Source of the DNA: Hyphomicrobiales bacterium
Lineage (GTDB): Bacteria > Pseudomonadota > Alphaproteobacteria > Rhizobiales > Rhizobiaceae
Direction of reading: 5' to 3'
Assembly (NCBI GenBank): GCA_900469615.1
Contig: UBYA01000014.1
Coordinates: 1-64,000, forward strand
DNA: 64,000 bases
The notes beneath the pieces were generated by a model. The model was not told the DNA's origin and ran no database searches. It was given only the letters and a program-made list of their open reading frames with translations. Positions 51,881 to 60,834 of the stretch are shown here, one piece after another (position 1 is the first letter of the stretch; each line of letters opens with the position of its first letter). Both the position numbers and the translations under genes were made by a program.

Positions 51881-52282
51881 ATGGCGGGCAAATTGACGAA
51901 TGAACGACCAAAAAAGACTGTCGGGCGGCTGAAAAGCCGGCCGCAGTTTCTTGCAGTCCGCGAAGGCGAGAAGCGCAGAGGCAGCTTCTTCCTCATTGAG
52001 ATGCTGGACCACAAGACCGCCGACGTCGAACCCCGCGTCGGTTTTACCGTCACCAAAAAACATGGCAACGCGGTGGAGCGCAACCGCATGCGGCGCAGGC
52101 TGAAAGAAGCCGTGCGGCTTCACGCCGGATTTGCAATGCAGCCCGGACACGACTATGTGGTTGTCGCGCGGCGCGAAGTGCTGACCGCACCTTTCGAAAA
52201 GCTGGTGGGTGAACTCGTCCAGCGTATCGAATCCAGGCCGAAACACCGGCGACCGGAAACGGACCGCTCCAGGAAAACATGA
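51881..52282 (+). CDS. rnpA: Ribonuclease P protein component
   Basis: Protein subunit of RNase P, 133 residues, which binds the catalytic RNA to trim tRNA 5' ends. The RNR signature is ERNRMRRRLKEAVR (about 67-80), preceded by VGFTVTKKHGNAV. The C-terminal tail is basic. The ATG at 51881 is 25 bases after rpmH; a TTG at 51893 is an alternative start because the ribosome-binding site is weak. It overlaps yidC at its 3' end. Confidence 0.92.
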   Translation: MAGKLTNERPKKTVGRLKSRPQFLAVREGEKRRGSFFLIEMLDHKTADVEPRVGFTVTKKHGNAVERNRMRRRLKEAVRLHAGFAMQPGHDYVVVARREVLTAPFEKLVGELVQRIESRPKHRRPETDRSRKT

Positions 52283-54090
52283 TGCAAAACAACCGCAATT
52301 ACTTCATAGCGATTGCCCTGTCGGTGCTGATCGTCCTCGCTTGGCAGTTTTTCTATATGAACCCGCGCCTTGAAGCGCAGCGCAAGGCCGAACAGGCCGC
52401 CAAGCTGCAGCAGCAGACGCAGCAGGCTCAGACGACGCAGCCGGCCGCAGCAGGCGCAGGCACGGCCGTCAACGGTTCGCTGCCAGCAGGTGGCCAGAAC
52501 GCGACTGCGACGCTGACCCGTGACCAGTCCGTCGAAAAGACGGCATCCTCGCGCGTCATCATCGATACGCCTGCGCTCGCCGGTTCCATCAACCTGGAGG
52601 GCGCTCGTTTCGACGATCTGAGGCTGAAGAGCTATCACGAGACCGTCGACAAGAGCAGCCCGATCATCACGCTGTTCAGCCCGGCCGACACCAAGGACGG
52701 CTACTTCTCCGAACTCGGCTATCTCGGCGGCGATACGACCGGCGCCGTGCCCGGCCCCTCGACCGTATGGACGCTGGCAAGCGGCGACAAGCTGACCGAC
52801 AAGACGCCGGTCACGCTCTCCTACACCAACGACAAGGGCGTGACCTTCTCGCGCACCATTTCCGTCGACGATCGCTACATGTTTACGATCAGCGACAAGA
52901 TCGTCAACGGCGGCCAGGCACCGGTTTCGCTGTCCAGCTACGGCCGCGTCACGCGCTACAACAAGCCGGAAACGCCGTCAGCCTACGTTCTGCATGAAGG
53001 CTTCATCGGTGTCATCGGCGACGATGGCCTGATCGAGAGCAAGTATGCCGCCGTGGAGAAGGAAGCCGTAAACCCGGCGAAGGCAACCGGCGGATGGCTG
53101 GGCATTACCGACAAGTATTGGGCAGCAACGATCGTGCCGCCGCAGTCGACGGCCTACGACGCCCATTTCTCGCACTTCACCGACGGCACGCCGCGCTATC
53201 AGGCCGACTACAAGGAAGACGCCATCACGGTCGCTCCTGGCCAGTCGCTCGAGCTGAAGAACCTCATCTTCGCCGGCGCCAAGGAAGTTCCGGTCATCGA
53301 TCGCTATGAGACGAGCTATTCGATCCCGCGCTTCGACCGCCTGATCGACTGGGGCTGGTTCTATTTCATCACCAAGCCGATGTTCAAGCTGATGGATTTC
53401 TTCTTCCGCTTCTTCGGCAATTTCGGCGTCGCCATCCTCTGCACCACCATCGTCGTCAAGGCGCTCTTCTTCCCGCTCGCCAGCCGGCAATATGCCTCGA
53501 TGGCGAACATGAAGCGCATGCAGCCGAAGATGGAAGAGCTCAAGGCCAAGTTCGGCGACGATCGCATGGGCCTGCAGCAGGCGACCATGCAGCTCTACAA
53601 GGAAGAGAAGATCAACCCGATCGCGGGTTGCTGGCCGGTGCTCCTGCAAATCCCGATCTTCTTCTCGCTCTACAAGGTGATCTACATCACCATCGAGATG
53701 CGCCATGCGCCGTTCTTCGGCTGGATCCAGGACCTTTCGGCGCCGGACCCGACCTCGATCGTCAATCTCTTCGGGCTGCTGCCGTTTGCCGCCCCGACCT
53801 TCCTGCATCTCGGCGTCTGGCCGCTGATCATGGGCGTCACCATGTTCCTGCAGATGCGCATGAACCCGACGCCGCCGGATCCGACCCAGGCGATGATCTT
53901 CAACTGGATGCCGCTGGTATTCATGTTCATGCTGTCGAGCTTCCCGGCCGGCCTCGTGATCTACTGGGCATGGAACAACACGCTCTCGGTCATCCAGCAG
54001 TCGATCATCATGAAGCGCCATGGGGTGAAGGTGGAGCTCTTCAACAATCTCAAGGGGCTCTTCAAACGAAAACCGGCGCCGTCGAAATAA
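52279..54090 (+). CDS. yidC: Membrane protein insertase YidC
   Basis: Insertase of 603 residues, the Gram-negative form. An N-terminal membrane anchor (about 6-25), a Gln/Ala-rich linker, the large periplasmic P1 domain (about 75-350) and the conserved five-helix core (about 360-590) are present, with the positively charged hydrophilic-groove Arg in the core and VIYWAWNNTLSVIQQ near the end. It inserts and folds inner-membrane proteins with or without SecYEG. The start overlaps the rnpA stop by four bases. Confidence 0.96.
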   Translation: MMQNNRNYFIAIALSVLIVLAWQFFYMNPRLEAQRKAEQAAKLQQQTQQAQTTQPAAAGAGTAVNGSLPAGGQNATATLTRDQSVEKTASSRVIIDTPALAGSINLEGARFDDLRLKSYHETVDKSSPIITLFSPADTKDGYFSELGYLGGDTTGAVPGPSTVWTLASGDKLTDKTPVTLSYTNDKGVTFSRTISVDDRYMFTISDKIVNGGQAPVSLSSYGRVTRYNKPETPSAYVLHEGFIGVIGDDGLIESKYAAVEKEAVNPAKATGGWLGITDKYWAATIVPPQSTAYDAHFSHFTDGTPRYQADYKEDAITVAPGQSLELKNLIFAGAKEVPVIDRYETSYSIPRFDRLIDWGWFYFITKPMFKLMDFFFRFFGNFGVAILCTTIVVKALFFPLASRQYASMANMKRMQPKMEELKAKFGDDRMGLQQATMQLYKEEKINPIAGCWPVLLQIPIFFSLYKVIYITIEMRHAPFFGWIQDLSAPDPTSIVNLFGLLPFAAPTFLHLGVWPLIMGVTMFLQMRMNPTPPDPTQAMIFNWMPLVFMFMLSSFPAGLVIYWAWNNTLSVIQQSIIMKRHGVKVELFNNLKGLFKRKPAPSK

Positions 54091-54093
54091 GCA

Positions 54094-54118
54094 AAAAGCC
54101 CCGCTTCGCGGGGCTTTT
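54094..54118 (+). terminator. Terminator after yidC
   Basis: AAAAGCCCCGC/GCGGGGCTTTT, an 11-bp stem with a 3-base loop, is followed by CTTTTT. It ends the rpmH-rnpA-yidC transcript at least partly before engB. Confidence 0.85.
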
Positions 54119-54281
54119 CTTTTTGGCGGCTGATTTCGGGGATCGGATCGCCGTATCGGCGCCGCCCGATATGCATGACCTGGAACGAGATGCCGGGCGA
54201 TCGCCTGGCGAACAAAACTTGACTTTCCCGGGTAAAACCCCGAAGCCAGTCAAGCAATCGAACCGGAAGATCTTGGGCAGC

Positions 54282-54941
54282 ATGGCAGACCAGACGACAA
54301 AAGACGACAAGCCGCTTTTCGGGCGCCCGTGGATTTTCATCCGCGGCGTGCCGGCAATGAAGTTCCTGCCGCCGGAAGGACCTCTGGAAGTCGCCTTCGC
54401 GGGACGCTCCAATGTCGGCAAGTCATCGCTGATCAACGCCCTCGTCGGTCATAAGGGTCTGGCACGCACCTCCAATACCCCGGGCCGGACGCAGGAGCTC
54501 AACTATTTCGTTCCCGAGGGCTTTTCCGGCGAAACGGGCGACCTCCCGCCCATGGCACTCGTGGACATGCCGGGCTATGGCTACGCGCAAGCGCCGAAAG
54601 ATCAGGTCGATGCCTGGACGAGGCTGGTCTTCGACTACCTGCGCGGGCGGGCGACGCTGAAGCGCGTCTATGTGCTGATCGACAGCCGCCACGGCATCAA
54701 GAAGAACGACGAGGAGGTTCTGGCACTGCTCGACAAGGCCGCCGTGTCCTATCAGATCGTACTTACCAAGACCGACAAGATCAAAGCCGCCGGCGTGCCG
54801 AAGCTGATCGCCGAAACGGCGGAAAAGATTCGCAAGCGTCCCGCCGCCTATCCCGAAATTCTCGCAACCTCCTCCGAGATGGGCGAAGGCCTCGAGGAGC
54901 TGCGGCAGGCGATCAGGCAGACGGTCGGTATCGCCGCCTGA
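54282..54941 (+). CDS. engB: Ribosome-assembly GTPase EngB (YsxC)
   Basis: TrmE-Era-like GTPase of 219 residues needed for 50S subunit assembly. G1 GRSNVGKSS (about 41-49), G2 Thr in NTPGRTQ, G3 DMPGYG and G4 TKTD are intact. The N-terminal extension with GRPWIFIRGVP is typical of rhizobial EngB. The coding frame is open far upstream through yidC, but similarity begins at the ATG at 54282. It lies about 190 bases after yidC, behind that gene's terminator, so it probably has its own promoter. Confidence 0.93.
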   Translation: MADQTTKDDKPLFGRPWIFIRGVPAMKFLPPEGPLEVAFAGRSNVGKSSLINALVGHKGLARTSNTPGRTQELNYFVPEGFSGETGDLPPMALVDMPGYGYAQAPKDQVDAWTRLVFDYLRGRATLKRVYVLIDSRHGIKKNDEEVLALLDKAAVSYQIVLTKTDKIKAAGVPKLIAETAEKIRKRPAAYPEILATSSEMGEGLEELRQAIRQTVGIAA

Positions 54942-55015
54942 TCTTTCCGACATCGCATTCAGACGGGCGACGCCGATCCGGTTTCAGGGAGCGCGGAGAG
55001 GCAAGACGGGACTCG

Positions 55016-55729
55016 TCACGGCAAATGGATCGTGCCGGAAGCGATGACATTGCCCGTGGGTTTGCCGGTCGGCGAACCGCCGAAGGGCTCGACGCTGACG
55101 GCGACGATTGCCCCTTCCGTCAATTTACCGTGAAGCTCCTGCGGCAGGACGATTTCGCCCTCGCCGGTCTGCGGCAGGACGCCCAGGGCCTCGGCCGGAT
55201 CGCTGCCGCGAATCAGCCAGAGTTCCAGCGATTTTTCCTCCGGCTTGCCGGCGGCGACCGGCGTCACCTTCAGGCGACCGTTATCGGCATCGTAGTTGGC
55301 CAATAGATTGATGGGGCTGTTCTGGCCGGAAAGGGACGCGGTAAGCTGTTTGCCGGGCGAAGGACGCGAGGCGTTTTCGTTCGTGATGGCGAAGACGAGA
55401 ACGCCAACAGCCAGAAACAGCGAGCCGAAGGCGGCCGACCGCCAGAGCTTGAGCGAATTCCAGAGATGGGCGCCGAGCGCGGCCTCCCCTAAAATCCGCT
55501 TTTCTATCTTCGGGAATACGGTGGCCGCAGGCATCGCTGCCTCATATTCCTCGTTGAATTCCGAGAGGTTCTGCTCCCAACGGCTGACGATCGCCGCGAA
55601 CTGGCGATCGCTGCGCATGCGGCGTTCGACCTTTTGCCGATCCTCCAGGGAAAGGACGCCAAGCACGTATTCTCCGGCCAGGACTTCATCGCGGGAGCGG
55701 CCTCCCTTGCTTTGATCGGGCGTACTCAT
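55016..55729 (-). CDS. Anti-sigma-K factor RskA-like protein
   Basis: Anti-sigma factor of 237 residues. The N-terminal zinc-less anti-sigma domain (DEVLAGEYVLGVLSLEDRQKVERRM, split, about 13-40) would face the cytoplasm. One membrane helix (about 98-118) is followed by the periplasmic RskA domain (about 120-237) with SLELWLIRG and VSVEPFGGSPTGKPTG. It looks intact. Its start overlaps (ATGA) the end of a sigma-factor gene remnant, the usual partner arrangement, but that sigma gene is broken. Confidence 0.85.
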   Translation of the reverse strand: MSTPDQSKGGRSRDEVLAGEYVLGVLSLEDRQKVERRMRSDRQFAAIVSRWEQNLSEFNEEYEAAMPAATVFPKIEKRILGEAALGAHLWNSLKLWRSAAFGSLFLAVGVLVFAITNENASRPSPGKQLTASLSGQNSPINLLANYDADNGRLKVTPVAAGKPEEKSLELWLIRGSDPAEALGVLPQTGEGEIVLPQELHGKLTEGAIVAVSVEPFGGSPTGKPTGNVIASGTIHLP

Positions 55730-56073
55730 CGGTCCATGCACTCTCTCAGTCTGATCGGGCTTCGGCGCAGCCAGTTGCGCATAATAGTCAACGGCGCCGC
55801 GTGTTGATCGGCAAGTTCCTGGCAACTCAAACCCTCGACATGGGCGCCGCGAAGCCCGTACGCGGTCAGCTTCCAACTCTTCCGCGCACCTGTCAATCCG
55901 ACTCCCCCTTCCTTCACGATTGCTTGCTCTTCAAGGCCGGTTTCCGGGTGGGCACGGTCGCTATCCATCTCGTGCGCTTTGCGGAGCGCGGCAAGGCTTT
56001 CCGGGCGCGCATGCAGGCACGACCGACCGGCGTGTCCGTCTCCTCGCCGCATCCGCCTCCCCCGTTGCGGCAC
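55726..56073 (-). pseudogene. Truncated ECF sigma factor (SigK/RpoE-like)
   Basis: The 3' part encodes a clear sigma region 4: HVEGLSCQELADQHAAPLTI then MRNWLRRSPIRLRECMDR, as in the sigma factors paired with RskA. Upstream, short pieces (RPESLAALRKAHEMD) still resemble the region 2-4 linker, but region 2, which binds the -10 element and core polymerase, is missing. The remaining open frame is at most 115 residues against about 180 for a complete factor. It is therefore read as a decayed gene. The stop codon overlaps the rskA start by four bases. Confidence 0.75.
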
Positions 56074-56231
56074 CCTGTCATCTTTAAGAGAAAACTACCC
56101 GGTGACAAGCTTGAAAGGGCGATCAATTTCGGCAACGCGAATGTGACGCGGCATCAACTAATACCGACATGATTATTCCCTCTGTCAAAAACTTGAGATA
56201 AAAGGCCGCGAACAATTCCAAAGGGTGCACC

Positions 56232-57119
56232 ATGTCCGAAGCCCAAAGCGAACTCCAAGCCAGCCTCCTCGCACAGGCGCTGCCCTACATGCAGCGCTAC
56301 GAAAACAAGACCATCGTCGTAAAATACGGCGGTCACGCCATGGGCAACGCCGAACTCGGCAAAGCGTTCGCGGCGGATATCGCGCTGTTGAAGCAGTCGG
56401 GCGTCAATCCGATCGTCGTCCATGGCGGCGGCCCGCAGATCGGCGCCATGCTGACGAAGATGGGCATCGAATCGAAATTCGAAGGCGGCCTGCGCGTCAC
56501 CGACGCCAAGACGGTCGAGATCGTCGAAATGGTGCTCGCCGGCTCGATCAACAAGGAAATCGTCGCCCTGATCAACCAGACCGGCGAATGGGCGATCGGC
56601 CTTTGCGGCAAAGACGGCAACATGGTCTTCGCCGAAAAGGCGCACAAGACCATCAAGGACCCGGATTCCAATATAGAGCGCGTGCTCGATCTCGGTTTCG
56701 TCGGCGAGGTGGTCGAGGTCGACCGCACGCTGCTCGACCTGCTCGCCAAGTCCGAGATGATTCCCGTCATCGCCCCGGTCGCTCCGGGCCGCGACGGCGC
56801 GACCTACAACATCAACGCCGACACTTTTGCCGGTGCGATCGCCGGCGCGCTGAGCGCCACGCGCCTGCTCTTCCTGACGGACGTTCCCGGCGTGCTCGAC
56901 AAGCAGGGCCAGCTCATCAAGGAACTTTCGGTTTCCCAGGCCCATGCCCTCATCGCCGACGGCACGATTTCCGGCGGCATGATCCCGAAGGTCGAGACCT
57001 GCATCGACGCCATCAAGGCCGGTGTTCAGGGCGTCGTCATCCTCAACGGCAAGACGGCCCACTCGGTCCTGCTCGAAATCTTTACCGAGCATGGCGCCGG
57101 CACGCTGATCGTACCCTGA
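56232..57119 (+). CDS. argB: Acetylglutamate kinase
   Basis: ArgB of 295 residues, second enzyme of arginine synthesis. Phosphate-binding KYGGHAMG (about 32-39), VVHGGGPQIG (about 63-72) and the C-terminal GTISGGMIPKVETC (about 236-249) are complete. The N-terminal helix of about 20 residues is that found in arginine-inhibited hexameric forms, so feedback control by arginine is likely. AAGGG lies ahead of the ATG. It follows the decayed sigma region divergently. Confidence 0.95.
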   Translation: MSEAQSELQASLLAQALPYMQRYENKTIVVKYGGHAMGNAELGKAFAADIALLKQSGVNPIVVHGGGPQIGAMLTKMGIESKFEGGLRVTDAKTVEIVEMVLAGSINKEIVALINQTGEWAIGLCGKDGNMVFAEKAHKTIKDPDSNIERVLDLGFVGEVVEVDRTLLDLLAKSEMIPVIAPVAPGRDGATYNINADTFAGAIAGALSATRLLFLTDVPGVLDKQGQLIKELSVSQAHALIADGTISGGMIPKVETCIDAIKAGVQGVVILNGKTAHSVLLEIFTEHGAGTLIVP

Positions 57120-57182
57120 TCGCCGCGCTTTTCATGAAATTCAGGCGTTCCGCAAAGGCATTTGTGGAGCGCCGGTGCCCCG

Positions 57183-57953
57183 TCAGGACGGGCGGTAGAT
57201 CGCTTCGGCTTCGCTTTTCAGCATTCCCATGACCGAACGGTAAGGCGCGGGTCCGTAGCTTATGCGGCTGACGCCCAGCTTCGCCATGGTCTCGTTATCG
57301 GGCGTCGCGGGCCGCACCATGATATTGACGGGCAGAGGCGAGCGTTCGCATAAAGCTCCGATCAGCTCCGGCTCGACAAGGCCGGGCGCGAAAAAGCCAC
57401 TGGCGCCGGCCTCGGCGAACGCATCCGCGCGGCGATAGGCATCGTCCAGCAGGATGTGATGATGGGCCGTGTCGCTTTCCTGCAGGAAGAGATCGGTGCG
57501 GGCATTGATGAACAACGGCATCTCGCGGCGATCGGCCATGTCGCGGATGGCGCGGATGCGCGCCGCCTGCTCCTCAAGCGGATGGACGCCCTGGCCGCCG
57601 ATCACCTGATCCTCGAAATTGATGCCGACCGCGCCGTGATCCATGATCTTTTCCACATTGGCGGCGACTTCCGCAGGCTCGACGGCATAGCCGCCCTCGA
57701 AATCCACGGAAAGCGGCAATGGGCTTGTCACCGAAATCAGCCTGGCGGTAACTGCCAGCAACGACAATGGAATCGCCTGGCCGTCGCCGAAGCCGTTGGC
57801 GGCGGCCACCGACCAGCTTCCGGTCGCCAGCGCCTTCGCGCCCGCTTCCGTCACGGCCTTGGCGGAGCCTGCATCCCAAATATTGAAAAGGATCAGCGGC
57901 TCACCCTTGCGGTGCAGCCGCGCGAACTCCTGCGCCTTTTCCACCTGACTCAT
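57183..57953 (-). CDS. Isocitrate lyase/PEP mutase superfamily protein
   Basis: Protein of 256 residues with the (beta/alpha)8 fold of the superfamily. Seen are FNIWDAGSA (about 23-31), the metal-binding VDFEGGYA (about 84-91) with one acidic residue fewer than in classical lyases, GINFEDQV (about 110-117) and INARTD (about 150-155). The usual K-K-C-G-H lyase loop is absent, so activity as isocitrate lyase is unlikely; a carboligase/lyase on another oxo-acid is possible. ATG 57951-57953 has GGAGGGG. Confidence 0.8.
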   Translation of the reverse strand: MSQVEKAQEFARLHRKGEPLILFNIWDAGSAKAVTEAGAKALATGSWSVAAANGFGDGQAIPLSLLAVTARLISVTSPLPLSVDFEGGYAVEPAEVAANVEKIMDHGAVGINFEDQVIGGQGVHPLEEQAARIRAIRDMADRREMPLFINARTDLFLQESDTAHHHILLDDAYRRADAFAEAGASGFFAPGLVEPELIGALCERSPLPVNIMVRPATPDNETMAKLGVSRISYGPAPYRSVMGMLKSEAEAIYRPS

Positions 57954-58171
57954 CGCATCCCCTCCGAAAAGCCCCGCGGGGTGGCTGTTCCCCACGACCC
58001 GAAAGAGCATAAGCCCTCACTCACCATGGGAAATAGAGTAAAACCCCGAAAATCAATAGTAAAACCATAGCCGGCGCTGCATTGACCGGCAATCTCCGCG
58101 GACGGAGCCTGCTTGCCGCAGCACGAATATTTTCCTTCCCCTTTCGAGAAAGGGCATGCGATAAGACCTCC

Positions 58172-58876
58172 ATGAGCCAGACAAAAACACTATCCCAGCC
58201 ATCAGATTTCTCCGATATCCGCGATTGGGTGTTCGATCTCGACAACACGCTCTATCCGCATCATGTCAATCTGTTCGCGCAGATCGACAAGAACATGACC
58301 GCCTATGTCTCGGCGCTCCTGCGGATGGAGCGGGACGAAGCGCGCAAGCTGCAGAAGCAATATTACCTCGATCACGGCACGACCCTGCAGGGACTGATGA
58401 TCCATCACGGCATCGATCCCAACGACTTCCTGGAAAAGGCCCATGCGATCGATTATTCGGCGCTGGCACCGCAACCGGAACTGGCCGCCGCCATCAAGGC
58501 GCTGCCCGGACGCAAGTTCATTTTCACCAACGGCAGCGTCAAGCACGCCCAGGCGACGGCCGGCGCGCTCGGCATTCTCGACAGTTTTGACGATATTTTC
58601 GATATCGTCGCGGCTGACTACGTGCCGAAGCCGGCCGGCACGACCTACGACAAATTCATGAGCCTCAACCGCGTCGACACGAAGAGGGCCGTCATGTTCG
58701 AGGACCTGCCGCGCAATCTCACCGTGCCCAAGGCGCTCGGCATGAAGACGGTGCTTCTCGTACCTCAAAATCTCGAGACGACGGTCGTCGAATGGTGGGA
58801 GCGCACCAGCGGCGAGGACGATCACATCGACTATGTGACCGACGACCTCACGAGCTTCCTCAAGGCCCTGACTTAA
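58172..58876 (+). CDS. HAD-family pyrimidine 5'-nucleotidase
   Basis: Haloacid-dehalogenase hydrolase of 234 residues. Motif I is FDLDNTLYPH (about 20-29), motif II FTNGS (about 121-125), motif III the Lys in YVPKPAGTTYDKF and motif IV FEDLPRN. This subgroup resembles yeast Sdt1 pyrimidine 5'-nucleotidase. It probably dephosphorylates small metabolites in the cytoplasm. The frame is open 30 codons upstream but the family start is MSQTKTL. Confidence 0.85.
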   Translation: MSQTKTLSQPSDFSDIRDWVFDLDNTLYPHHVNLFAQIDKNMTAYVSALLRMERDEARKLQKQYYLDHGTTLQGLMIHHGIDPNDFLEKAHAIDYSALAPQPELAAAIKALPGRKFIFTNGSVKHAQATAGALGILDSFDDIFDIVAADYVPKPAGTTYDKFMSLNRVDTKRAVMFEDLPRNLTVPKALGMKTVLLVPQNLETTVVEWWERTSGEDDHIDYVTDDLTSFLKALT

Positions 58877-58989
58877 CCGTTCATTAAGGCGGGGTTACGA
58901 AAGTTTCATCCGCCTTACAGAGGTTTAATTGGCCGTTTTGGACCACCCGCCCTATCGTTTGATCATTCCTCGACACGAAAGGAAAAACG

Positions 58990-59613
58990 ATGAACGGGAA
59001 AAAAATTCTTCTTGCCGGACTTTCCGCGGCCCTTCTGTTGGGCACTGCCGCCCAGGCGAGCTTCGCTGCCCAAGGTGAAGCAAGGAGCGGTCATCATGGC
59101 CAACGCTGGCACGGACCTCGCTTTTCACCGGAAATCGTCTATGTGCGGATGCTGAAGCAATTCGGCCAGCCCGGCGACACCAAGATCACCCGGGATGAAG
59201 TCAAGACCGGCGTCGACAAGATCTTCGATCAGATCGACACCAACCACGACGGCGAAATCACGCCGGGCGAGCTGCGCGCCTACCGCCAGGAACGCTTCAA
59301 GGAATGGAAGGCCGAACGCGCCAAGGCCAAGACCGATCAGGCCCAGAACGATCAGACAAAGAGCGACGATCAGGCTAACGGCGACGATAAGGGCGGCCAC
59401 GGCCGTCATCATCACCGGCCGCATGGCCGCTTCATGCACGAAGCGGGCTTGATGCGCGGCATGATGATCTTCCATCGCATCGACAAGGATGAAAACGGCC
59501 AGATCAGCAAGCAGGAGGCCGAGGACGCCGCGAACAAGCTCTTCGACCGCATGGACCGCAACCATGACGGCGTGATCTCGCTGGACGACATGCCGGACCG
59601 GCCGCTGCTGTAA
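58990..59613 (+). CDS. Secreted EF-hand protein
   Basis: Protein of 207 residues. Signal peptide about 1-27 (ending SFA). Three EF-hand calcium loops are readable: DTNHDGEITPGE (83-94), DKDENGQISKQE (165-176) and DRNHDGVISLDD (189-200); a half-site precedes the first. Between the first and second lies a linker rich in Asp, Gln, Lys then His (HGRHHHRPHG). A periplasmic calcium-binding role is likely. Good AAAGGAAAA ribosome-binding site; a terminator follows at 59693. Confidence 0.85.
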   Translation: MNGKKILLAGLSAALLLGTAAQASFAAQGEARSGHHGQRWHGPRFSPEIVYVRMLKQFGQPGDTKITRDEVKTGVDKIFDQIDTNHDGEITPGELRAYRQERFKEWKAERAKAKTDQAQNDQTKSDDQANGDDKGGHGRHHHRPHGRFMHEAGLMRGMMIFHRIDKDENGQISKQEAEDAANKLFDRMDRNHDGVISLDDMPDRPLL

Positions 59614-59692
59614 AGCCGCCTGACGCGGCGCGGCGCGAGACCAAACCTCGCGCCCGTCATCGATCGCGACATCAGCGATGCTCACGCAATCG

Positions 59693-59727
59693 AAAGCCCG
59701 CCGCCGCCTCCGCGACGGCGGGCTTTT
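59693..59727. terminator. Bidirectional terminator between the EF-hand and LOG genes
   Basis: AAAGCCCGCCG/CGGCGGGCTTT, an 11-bp stem with a 13-base loop, lies between convergent genes and is followed by T on the plus strand. Confidence 0.8.
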
Positions 59728-59732
59728 CATTC

Positions 59733-60620
59733 TCAGTGGCCGTTGTCTTGGTGGCCGTTGTCGGGCTCGTAGAAATCGCGGACGATCTTCCAGGCCTCGT
59801 CGGCGGTGTCCACGAAACTGATGAGATTGACGTCATCGGGCGCGATGGTGCCGAACTCGGCAAGCGCCTCGAAATTGATGATTCCGCGCCAGAATTTTTC
59901 GCCGAAGAGAATGAGCGGCAGGCGCTCCATGCGGCCGGTCTGGATCAGCGTCAGGCATTCGAACAATTCGTCGAGCGTGCCGAATCCGCCCGGAAACACC
60001 GCGATCGCCTTGGCGCGCACCATGAAGTGCATCTTGCGGATCGCGAAATAGTGGAAATTGAAGCTGAGTTCCGGCGTGACATAGGCGTTCGGCGCCTGCT
60101 CGTGCGGCAAGACGATGTTGAGGCCGATGGACGGCGCCCCTTCCTCGGCCGCGCCGCGGTTGCCAGCCTCCATCACGCCAGGGCCGCCACCGGTGACAAC
60201 CACATATTCATGGAAGTCGAAACCGGCGGAATAGCGGGAGCAAAGCCGTGCGAACTTGCGCGCCTCCTCGTAGTAGACGGATGCAGCTTCGAGATTGGCC
60301 CGCTGCACGTCGTTGCGGGCAGCCCATGCATTGGTGCCGGGCGCCGGGATGCGCGCGCCGCCGAACATCACGACGGTCGATTTGATGCCGCGCTCGGCCA
60401 GGGACATTTCGGTCTTCAACAATTCGAGCTGCAGGCGGATCGGCCGCAGTTCCTCACGGCACAGGAAGTCCTCGTCCGCATAGGCGAGACGGTAGGAAGG
60501 CGACATCGACTGCGGCGTGCGCGGCACGGATTCCGCCCGCTTCTTGTCCGCCGAGCTCGTCTTCAAGGGGTCCCACACCCCGTCCTTGCGCCTCAGCCTG
60601 CCATTCTTCGCCTTGCTCAT
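59733..60620 (-). CDS. LOG-family protein (Rossmann-fold nucleotide-binding)
   Basis: Protein of 295 residues of the LOG/TIGR00730 family. The defining motifs are VTGGGPGVMEAGNRGA (about 142-157) and PGGFGTLDE (about 210-218). Smaller LOG proteins are cytokinin-activating phosphoribohydrolases or PpnN-type nucleosidases. The N-terminal extension of about 90 residues marks a distinct subgroup, so the substrate (AMP-type nucleotide) is inferred. The C terminus ends with the repeat DNGHQDNGH, encoded by a tandem 15-base duplication near 59735. Confidence 0.85.
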   Translation of the reverse strand: MSKAKNGRLRRKDGVWDPLKTSSADKKRAESVPRTPQSMSPSYRLAYADEDFLCREELRPIRLQLELLKTEMSLAERGIKSTVVMFGGARIPAPGTNAWAARNDVQRANLEAASVYYEEARKFARLCSRYSAGFDFHEYVVVTGGGPGVMEAGNRGAAEEGAPSIGLNIVLPHEQAPNAYVTPELSFNFHYFAIRKMHFMVRAKAIAVFPGGFGTLDELFECLTLIQTGRMERLPLILFGEKFWRGIINFEALAEFGTIAPDDVNLISFVDTADEAWKIVRDFYEPDNGHQDNGH

Positions 60621-60834
60621 CTACTCATGCCTTTCGAATCGATCATGACTGGCCGTTCCAGCCCGCGGACAGGAATGGCCAAGCTCTTGCATATGCCCCT
60701 ACAACGCCTTGAATCCAAGCTCAATCGACGCGGAAAAGACATTCCATTTTCGTACTCCATGCTATAGGACCAATCGACCGCTTCCGGACCATTTCCGGAA
60801 ATCACGATAGGCACCGACGTTTTAAGGAATTCCC

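Noticed and set aside
53628..54281. Extended N terminus of EngB reaching into yidC
   Set aside because: The frame is open, but family similarity begins at 54282 and the upstream part is the alternate frame of yidC and its terminator.
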